Assembly (NCBI RefSeq): GCF_029784135.1
Contig: NC_073745.1
Coordinates: 63,326,218-63,390,217, forward strand
Source of the DNA: Toxorhynchites rutilus septentrionalis
Lineage: Eukaryota; Arthropoda; Insecta; Diptera; Culicidae
Length of the DNA: 64,000 nucleotides
Reading direction: 5' to 3'
The notes under the pieces: generated by a model
Databases searched by the model: none
What the model saw: only the letters and a program-made list of their open reading frames with translations
What the model was told of the DNA's origin: nothing
Shown here: one piece after another, positions 56,326-64,000 of the stretch
How the letters are laid out: the number at the start of each line of letters is the position of its first letter
Position numbering within the stretch: position 1 is the stretch's first letter
Program-made: the position numbers and the translations under genes

Positions 56326-57631
56326 TAGAACACATATTCATTACTGAATAGTCGATGTTCATGAGAAGCTCAATTTCAGAAACGCATTCTGGTCATATAT
56401 AAAATCATCTTTCTTCCAATTTTCCAATTTTTTATGCCGTAACAACATTCCTTGAAGTGGATTGTATAGTGTGTCCAACTTTGAGCTTAATCGGTTCCGC
56501 ACTTTTAAAGTTTTTGACGCGTACACAAACGAGCAGAACATTTTCATATATATATATATATAAAGATAGAGATAGATGAGGGAAATCGATAAATTTTAAA
56601 TCACTTCGAAACACAATTTCAGTTCTCTATATATACAACAATGTTCTGTTCGTTTGTGTACGCGTCAAAAACTCGAAAAGTGCGGAACCGATTGAGCTCA
56701 AAGTTGGACACAATGTTATATCCACTTCAAGGAGTGTTGTTATGGCATAAAACAATTGGAAAATTGGAAGAAAAATGATTTTATATATAACCAGAGTGCG
56801 TTTCTGAAATTGAGCTTCTAATGAAAATCGACTATTCAGCAATGAATATGTGTTCAATGAAACATCTTTTTTTCACGTGTTTGGCAAAGTCATGAACTGA
56901 AATTGTGTTTCGAAGTGATTTAAAATTTATCGATTCCCCTCATCTATCTCTATATATATAAAAGTTTTCTGTTCGTTTGTGAGACAACATACAAAACAAC
57001 CAAACACATCTAGGATTGTTGTTACAACATAAAAAAAATGAAAAATTCAACCCAATCATGCAACCACAATGTGCCACAGCAAAGCGTGGCAGGGTACAGC
57101 TAGTGCTTTATAAACATTCACTGAAGTACGGCTTCTTGATGCTCTGCAAAAAAAAACAGTTCCTAGAAGCAATGCAGGAATACTGGAAAAACACTCAATA
57201 GCAGAGAGCGCGAGTGGGGACAGCCGTTATCAATACTCGATGGGACCAAAATATCAACACAATTGAAGTAATCCTCTCAAGGGGGAAAGAAGCCGAATGA
57301 ATTTTGATATATCGCGTCGTTCGCAAAAAGGGTTGATTACTTGTGTTTCGCACGGCAATTATCTTATCAGACCATTGTTGATTAGGCACTTGTTTTCATC
57401 GCATATTGCAGCCTTAGAGTATACTCATGTGTTACATCACATATTTGCAAAAAGCTTTACGGTATATACTTCCGCTCAGGATCTTGATTTGAGTAGATAG
57501 ATCGATAATTATACCACTGAGTGGAAGAGCTCAACAATCATTCCAATTTATCGCCAACTATAATTCGAAGTTGATTGATAATTCTTTAAAACAACAAAAA
57601 TCACTCTTCCACCATTCGACCCTGTCGTTAC

Positions 57632-57885
57632 CTTAGCAGACCAGGTTTGAGCGTCTGTCCGTAGAGTAGTGTCCTTCGTGGAAGCTGAGGTGAATAGCAT
57701 TCGGCAGCATTTGCATTCAGCACCGGAGACGGTGATGTTGTCCAAACACTGACAGAGGTACTCTGGCCGAAGGAAAACGTGCTGCAGAAGCGGTGAAAAA
57801 TCCGGACGCCTTCTGCACGTTGCGATGGTTTGCCTAAAGTACCAATGATCTTGACCGCGTGGTTGATCGTGGTCTGTTGCATCAT
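57632..57885 (-). CDS. Putative first coding exon of an unidentified gene
   Basis: ATG at 57885 in the context TCGCCATGATG, then MMQQTTINHAVKIIGTLGKP, a basic/aromatic segment RIFHRFCSTFSFGQ and TLLYGQTLKPGLL, ending CTAAG|GTAACG at 57632. The GC content is well above the flanks. A TCAGTTTG initiator at about 58053 on the same strand would give a 170-nt 5' UTR. The basic, Ser/Thr-rich N-terminus could be a mitochondrial leader. No downstream exon was found in the window. Confidence 0.4.
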
Positions 57886-58044
57886 GGCGACTGCAGTTAG
57901 GGTGTATATTTTGCATCACTACTATCCACGGAAACAGGCGGCGCGGAAGTGAAGCGGGGGAACGGATGAACGGAAATTCAACGGCGCGTGGAACTGAGTC
58001 AATAACCACAATCGCAAACACAGATCGGAAGCTGCCGGATGAGA

Positions 58045-58062
58045 AGCTCAATACAAACTGAT
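58045..58062 (-). promoter_or_regulatory. Initiator-like sequence upstream of the 57.9-kb exon
   Basis: AAATCAGTTTGTATTG on the minus strand fits the arthropod TCAGTY initiator. No TATA box is apparent upstream, and the region is GC-richer than average. Confidence 0.3.
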
Positions 58063-58099
58063 TTGTGATGGGACAGATGAACGCGTTGGGGTGCAAAAG

Positions 58100-60300
58100 G
58101 CGCGCACTGTCCGATCTGACGTTTCAGTTTTTGTTTTTTGTTCCTCTGACAAAACAATAGCAGCCGAGGTAGCGTGAGCCAAGCAGATAACGGCGCAGCT
58201 CAGCACGCTATAGAAAATGACGTACGATCGTTTGGAAGAGCGTTCAAAGTTTCGCTGATTCATGATCGTGAACTTGATTCGCGTCTGATGAAATTTCGTA
58301 AGAAATGGCACCTAAATCAAAATGAAAAATCGGTAAACATAGACTTCAATGACATTCTAACCAGATTCCACGTGATTCGTAACTAATGTGATAACAAATT
58401 CAAGAACAAGTTTTATTGCATTTGCATGGAAATGATTATCAGAGTACATGTACAGTGTAATTAAGCAATGCATATGCTGCGCAAACAACAACCGTAAAGT
58501 CGCCGTCATCAGAACCTATATTTCAACTGCCGTAATTTGGTACGAGGCTGACAGGTATGTGATCATATCCAGTTTTATTTGTGTACCCAGACTGACTGCC
58601 ACGGCCATCTTTATCACGGAATGTTCACTCCTACCCATGATTAACTAAGCTGTGCACGCTGTTTCCAACCGCCATCATAACCAGTGGGTGATCCGAAATA
58701 GAAAAACCATACAACACCCTCCAAGAGCGCCAAATATCATTCACTGTGCGTATAGTTGAAGTTCATATCCCAAGGTCCTTCGCTTCGTCCCGTCCCGTGT
58801 CTTGTCAGCGATATATCGTAGCGGGTCGAGCTAACAACCCGTTACGAATAATATGATAAGAACTGTTACGCCTAAAGCCCCCTGTTCACCCGAGTCTGTG
58901 TGTCTGGTAAGCTCCAAACAATGCAATTAAGGAGGAACAATAAAACTGCCAGTCATACAACCTGTATTGTTCACATATGGTACAATATGGTGTAGCACCA
59001 TTAAATTTACCTTTCGCCCAACTTGCAGATCATCTTGTCCCCGATGCTGACAACAACTGTGGTTTTCCTGGTGTTAAATATGTCGCTACGGAGTCCAACA
59101 CTTCGCAGTCGAACGACGGTCTCCTCGGAAAGCAAGTGGCGTATAGTTACAGCAGCATCATCATCACGAATCAATAGACTGTTCCGCCATTTGCCCAACG
59201 TGACAGAACAGTCAATCAAATACAATTTAAAAAGATGAAAAAAAAATCAAATCTCCGACAGCAATTATTCCTAATTTGACTGTCCGATTGTCGTTAGTGT
59301 GTCACAGATTTCATCATTTTTGCCACACTCAAAACCGGCGGAATGTATCAACAACAACGACGAAAACAAATAAAAAAAAACTTCTACCCACTATTGTCTC
59401 GTTTGCCAAAGCGTTCGCTTTAAACAAGCCTAACACAAAGATTCCAATTAGCTATAACATTTTTGCAACTTTTCGGGTGAGCTTCCGGGTGTTAACTGAT
59501 TGTATCATCATCGGAAGATTCCAGGAGAGCTCTCGAAACAATGGGAATGACCCAATCAAAGCCCAAAGTTAAAACTTTGTTGGATATCGTGTGAGCATGA
59601 GTATGTGAAACTGTGCAAATCAATCGAAGGGCACGTTTTCGTGCATCTGAGCAGATGAGATGGGACAATTAGTGTCTGATCGAAGAACAGATTTAATTTG
59701 CAAATTTTTCACGCAAACAAGAACAGTTAACGTGCGGAAAATTGGTTTGAACAATATTGGCCGGAGAGATCGTGTGAGAATGACGCTACTCTTTCTACAT
59801 GAGGTGGTAAACAAATTAAAATGTTTGTAAAGTGTTTGAAATTTTGAATTCATATTTAGTATATAATTTCAAAACACATAAATCATTGCTTTTCGAATAA
59901 ACATCATTGCCAACTCACGTTTCTAGAACCTAGTTCAGTGTGTTAAAATTAGTTTTATAGTACCAACATAGACAACAGTTGCAGTAAATATTATAACATT
60001 GAAAAATATTCTCTGGTCACGATTTGACGTTAAAAATTGTACATCTGCTGGAAAAATATCACACGTTCAACGTTTGTGGCTTTCAACACTTTAAAAAATT
60101 CATTGTTTTGTAACGGTTGTCACGGCTGTTCACGCCATAAAAATTGTTGATGGTTTGTTTACATATTTATTTGCCATTTATATTGGCAAACTATTAGAGG
60201 CGAATGAACTGCAAAGTTTAAAGCCCCTCAAAAACAAAGAATGGAATGGTATATTGGCACACTAAACGATTTTTATTTTAAAATTTTTCTGTTTCTACAG
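58100..60300. other. No gene confidently recognised
   Basis: Around 59007-59225 the minus strand has a 70-codon frame (IRHLLSEETVVRL, TVVVSIGDKMICKLGER) ending at AAAG|GTAAAT, which could be an exon, but no upstream acceptor or start was found. The rest is AT-rich. Confidence 0.35.
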
Positions 60301-60309
60301 GGTGGCACA

Positions 60310-62140
60310 TAAGTAACCCAACTGTTTTCATGTTAAGTGCTAGAAAATGTAAGAACGTACAAAAACTGAGTGAAAGAAATGATATTTTATACAGAAATCT
60401 TCATTAAAATTAATATTGAAGTAGTGTTCGGCATATAAATCAAATTTCTACGCATGATTCAAACTCCGAACACTTCATTTTCAAATGAAAATTTACTGAA
60501 CTTTAATGTTATAAATAATTGAATAATCAAAACCCTGAAATTCTTTGGCTTTTAGGCTTCATTTTAACATTATTTACAGGTATCGATACGGCCTATAATA
60601 TATAATATTGAGCATTTGCAAAAAAGTGACAGTCAAAACCAATAATTTAATTTTGCGTTAGAAAATTCTGTATAAAAAACGAGTATCGTTAATTTTTCGG
60701 TTTTTGTTTGTTGTTTTCATGTTAAGTGCTAGAAATTGTACGAATCTACAATAAATGGATGAAAAAAACTATATTATGCAAAAATTTTCATTAAAATTAG
60801 TGTTCGGAATATGAATCAAATTTCTACGCATAATTCAAATTGCGAACACTTCATTTTTCAATGTGAATTTACTGAACTTTAATGTTATAAATAATTTAAT
60901 AATCAAAACCTTGACATTATTTTGACTATAGACTTCATTTTAATATCATTAATAGGTATTGATACCGCCTTGGTCCAGAAACCATGTAAACTATGAAAAA
61001 CAAATACAATCAATAATGACGAAAGCAAAATCCATTTTTTTGCGAGTATAATATTTTTCCAAAAAAGAATAGCTAATTGACTTTAATTTGATATATCAAT
61101 CATATGAATCGGTCCAGTAGTTCTAAACATATGATTTAAAGGAAAAAAAGTCACAGGAGGGTTGTGTCCGAGACACGACCGCATAGTTGACGTAGGATTC
61201 CGTTGAGCTATCTGTTGATTTTGGATATTTTTGAAGAATTACATCGTTAAACTCTTTGATAATGATTTGGTTCTAATGTCTCTGTTAGGGAACACATTTC
61301 GGTAGGAACAAAAGTTCCCCCTACCTTCATGTATTTGCAATACCGATTTCCCCCAGGCAGCTTAGTTTTAATGTCTCTGTTAGGGAACACATTTCGGTAG
61401 GAACAAAAGTCTCCCCTACTTTCATGTATTTGCAATGTCGATTTCCTCGAGGCAGCTTAGTTTTGAAGTCTCTGTTAGGGAATACATTTCGGTGGGAACA
61501 AAAGCTCCTCCTTCTTTCATGTATTGGCAATGCCGATTTCCTCCAGGCAGCTTGGTTTTGATGTCTCTGTTAAGGACCCGCCGCATGTGTCGTCAATGTC
61601 GACCAATCAGAAGTGGGTATTTCCGTTAGGATAGCAGTCGAGATTTTTCAATTGTTCGATAGTTAGTTTCATGACATATATTATTTTCTTCAATATAAAA
61701 AATTGTTATGGGGTGTCGAAATAGATCGACGCAAAAATTTAATCAATCCATCATGAAATGACTGAAATTGAAATTGGACAATTTTCTCGATGTGCTCGAT
61801 TATCGTTTTTCAATTTGTACCCCAATATGTTCCCGAAAGACGTAATCCTACGTCGAAATGCATTTTTGCTGTTCGGAATTTGAGACAAAAGTGTTCGAAA
61901 TATGAGTCAGTAACAAAAATGGTGTTCGGAATTTGAGACAAAAGTGATTAAACATATTTTTAGTTTTTCACCATGAATATGTATTTGTATATCAATTTTA
62001 TTGCAGTCAAATGAAAAAGAAGGCTCTGTTGTATCCAAAAATCAATTTAATTTCGCGACAGAGTACCATTTTGAGTAATGAGAAACTGTTTAATGGCCAT
62101 CAAAGCTCAAGTGTTCGGAATTTGAGACAAAACGGTATAT
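60310..62140 (+). repeat. Family B repeat, copy 2 (with a family A insertion)
   Basis: Inverted relative to 37487-39670. Two ~390-bp blocks (60320-60600 and 60695-60960, each with TCATGTTAAGTGCTAGAAA and TTTACTGAACTTTAATGTTA) are followed by GGTCCAGAAACCATGTAAAC, then the end GTGTTCGGAATTTGAGACAA. A family A element sits at 61150-61854; copy 1 is uninterrupted at this point. Confidence 0.75.
61150..61854. mobile_element. Family A tandem-repeat element, short copy
   Basis: Same left end (GTCACAGGAGGGTTGTGTCC) and right end (AATCCTACGTC) as 5520-6980, but about 750 bp of the interior is missing and there are about four 94-bp units instead of three. Inserted into family B. Confidence 0.82.
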
Positions 62141-62159
62141 AGAAATTAATTTTTCAAAA

Positions 62160-62711
62160 CTCATGATTTGCTTGTTCACAACGTCAGTTTTCCCACCTTG
62201 TTTCAAAACATAGTCGGTTGTAGATGTCGGTCCTGGAGGCTCTCGTCGTTCTTCCGTCACACTCGGAGTCGCCTTTTCTTGTTAAAACAGTTCGAACTTG
62301 GATTCGTCCGATCAAATAACGCGCATCCAGAACTCCAGCGGATTGTTGACATGGTCCCTCGCAAACTGAAGTCATTTTTTTGTTGGTATTGCTGATCATC
62401 GGTCGCATTTTGGCGAAGTAGCTCTTCAGGTCCCGTTCACCCAAGCGTCGTCGAATGGTGCGATTAAGAAGGTCCAGACCCAACCTTTCTTTAATCGCCC
62501 GAATAGTCGTTCGTAGGTTTTTCTTTACTTCTCGGATGACTAGCGTGTCCTTTCCTGCATCAGTCTTACGTTTCGGTCCTTTTCCTGATCGATCGGCCAT
62601 GCTGCCGAGCATCTGGTGCTTCAGAATAACCAGCTGGACCGCATCACGGCTTACCCGATACATCTCAGCAAGGGATTCGTTGAGTCTACTTACGTTGGAA
62701 GTCACGCACAA
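62160..62711 (-). pseudogene. Tc1-like transposase, N-terminal half
   Basis: The HTH region SRLNESLAEMYRVSRDAVQL is followed by a basic hinge (GKGPKRKTDAGKD), the second HTH (LGLDLLNRTIRRRLGERDLK) and SYFAKMRPMIS. A shift near 62375 hides the first catalytic block; the other frame gives WMRVI-SDESKFELF-like sequence. The element is cut at 62160, so the catalytic C-terminal half is absent. Confidence 0.85.
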
Positions 62712-63189
62712 TCAATTTTTTTCGCATCCATTTTTCGGAAGCTTCCTCAGTGTCAAAAACACGTCACTACGCACGGAAAGTTGACTAAAAAGTTACGAAA
62801 ATTATGTTTGTGTCAGATGTAATCAACCAGCTGTCAAAACCGAGGGGTGAATCGAGCTTGAGCCTGAGCTTGGATAGACTGTACAATTCGTAGTTGCTCT
62901 CCGTGATTGACCTGAACCAACCAAATTGCACAACATACAGAATGACGCTTGGGACCAGCATATCATTCTCGTTGTGCAATTTTCTGTTTTCTGTGGTTAG
63001 CTAGCGTTTACCATGGAAGGGATATTTGTTAGTGGAATAGGTTTAAAATCAGGATTCACTGGGGTAAGTGATGTGATTATGTGAATGCGAACTATCGACC
63101 ACTCGACGAAACGAAACCCCTAAAATCTCGTGTTACGAGACGCGGCAGAAATTATCTTTTGGTATCCTAAGAAGGAAAACCTATAAAAT

Positions 63190-63420
63190 GTAAAAATTTT
63201 CGACCAGCTATATATTCTATCGTTTAACGCATGTACTTTTCATCGAAATCCAATGGCGACGGCGAAGAGTTATCCTTGGGAAACCTGAGAAGGTAACCGA
63301 GAGAAATATATATATTCTATTACTCATCGCACGTACTTCTCATCGAAATATCTCCGCGTTGTCTTTGGGAACCTGACAAGGTAACCAAGAGATATCTATA
63401 TATTCTATTATTTATCACTC
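63190..63420. repeat. Three diverged ~100-bp tandem units
   Basis: Each has TATATATTCTAT, CGCA(T/C)GTACTT, TCATCGAAAT and CCT(T)GGGAA(A)CCTGA-AAGGTAACC. Units lie near 63200, 63310 and 63395. Non-coding. Confidence 0.6.
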
Positions 63421-63429
63421 GTACTTTGT

Positions 63430-64000
63430 ATTTCAAATAATAAAGAATTATATAATAAAAGTTAAACGAGTTAAACAATTAATGAATGTATAATTTTTAT
63501 ACGCATTTATCTACAAATTTGCATCAAAATGACACCCGGCATTGCTTCACTGGATCCTAGGAGTGAGTCAACTAGAAATCAACTATACACTATACACAAA
63601 TGAACACTTACACACTAACTAGAAACTTTCTACGTCTAATTTTCAAGGTACAAAGAGAGGAGAATTAAAGTTAATAAAACATAACCTTCCGCCTGCATAT
63701 CGGACACTTACAAAAAACAGATACACTTTTCTATCGAAAAGCATAACCGTTTTGATCCACTCCCAGTATCCGAAATCTGAATCAAAATCAGATATATAGT
63801 TAAGAATTTACTGTTTCTCTCGGGAGTCTTCAATCTGAATACTTCATCAGAAATATGAATTAGTGAATTGTAAACGAAAATTGAGATACACAATTTTATA
63901 ATAAACAATTCACAGGATATGTTTGAAGTTGCATCAATTATATACACTCTAATAATTGGATAGGTAAGCGATGTCAGGAACCCCAAACCAGAATATAGAA
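63430..64000. other. No gene recognised at the right edge
   Basis: AT-rich; the minus-strand frame at 63708-63986 is hydrophobic low-complexity and probably chance. Confidence 0.4.

Larger units (their letters stand above)
55494..57104. mobile_element. Cluster of Helitron-like ends forming a large palindrome
   Basis: TCTCTATATATATA starts, each following an A or T, occur at 55494, about 56616 and 56947, and an inverted one near 56575. Sequence 55575-56575 (without the nested ITmD37E) is the inverted repeat of 56617-56945, sharing GTTCGTTTGTGTACGCGTC, GTGCGGAACCGATT and TTCGAAGTGATTT. The unit at 56947-57104 ends with a hairpin TGCCAC-N8-GTGGCA eight bases before CTAGT, as in Helitrons. Confidence 0.72.

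Overview
The window looks like nuclear DNA of a culicine mosquito, probably Aedes-like. It is AT-rich, has one host gene with very long introns, and is packed with nested transposons of types known from Aedes/Culex: ITmD37E and other Tc1/mariner elements, CR1-, Jockey-, I- and R1-like LINEs, tRNA-derived SINEs, Helitron-like elements and MITEs. The species call is inference; no database search was possible.

The main host gene is an insect trehalase on the minus strand, running from a start codon at 31368 to a stop near 352 (or 460). I could assemble it exon by exon: 31208-31368 (signal peptide), 20067-20418, 19875-20006 (signature [15 protein letters not shown]), 18842-19813 (catalytic Asp and [10 protein letters not shown]), 3210-3333 (GGGGEY block), 464-557 (hydrophobic membrane segment) and 352-382 (short tail). 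All junctions have GT/AG ends and compatible phases, giving about 621 codons. Introns 2, 3 and 6 are 60-81 bp. Introns 1 (10.8 kb), 4 (15.5 kb) and 5 (2.65 kb) are filled with transposons. A TATA-like box lies near 31730. A 28-codon tail of a convergent plus-strand gene may occupy 1-87.

Region by region: 595-1907 is a near-intact ITmD37E element in intron 5, only 37 bp from the exon 6 acceptor. 3632-7182 is a Tc1-like element carrying a nested deleted mariner and a nested tandem-repeat element. 7.4-15.2 kb holds an RTE-like scrap and two long LINEs head to head, one split by a SINE. 15.2-18.8 kb holds repeat arrays, a Helitron end, an R1-like scrap and a decayed ITmD37E relative. Intron 1 (20.4-31.2 kb) holds MITEs, a minisatellite-bearing Helitron-like element, a Jockey LINE and an unidentified 169-codon ORF.

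Beyond the trehalase promoter (31.7-64 kb) the DNA is almost all repeats: a SINE, a mariner, LINE 3' ends, two inverted copies of a 2-kb repeat, YY1-like minisatellites, a piggyBac-like MITE, an I-clade RNase H end, a palindromic Helitron-like cluster holding a deleted ITmD37E copy, and a Tc1 N-terminal half. Two GC-richer spots (40.2-40.4 kb and 57.6-58.1 kb, minus strand) look like promoters or first exons of unidentified genes. No CRISPR, rRNA or functional tRNA gene was seen.
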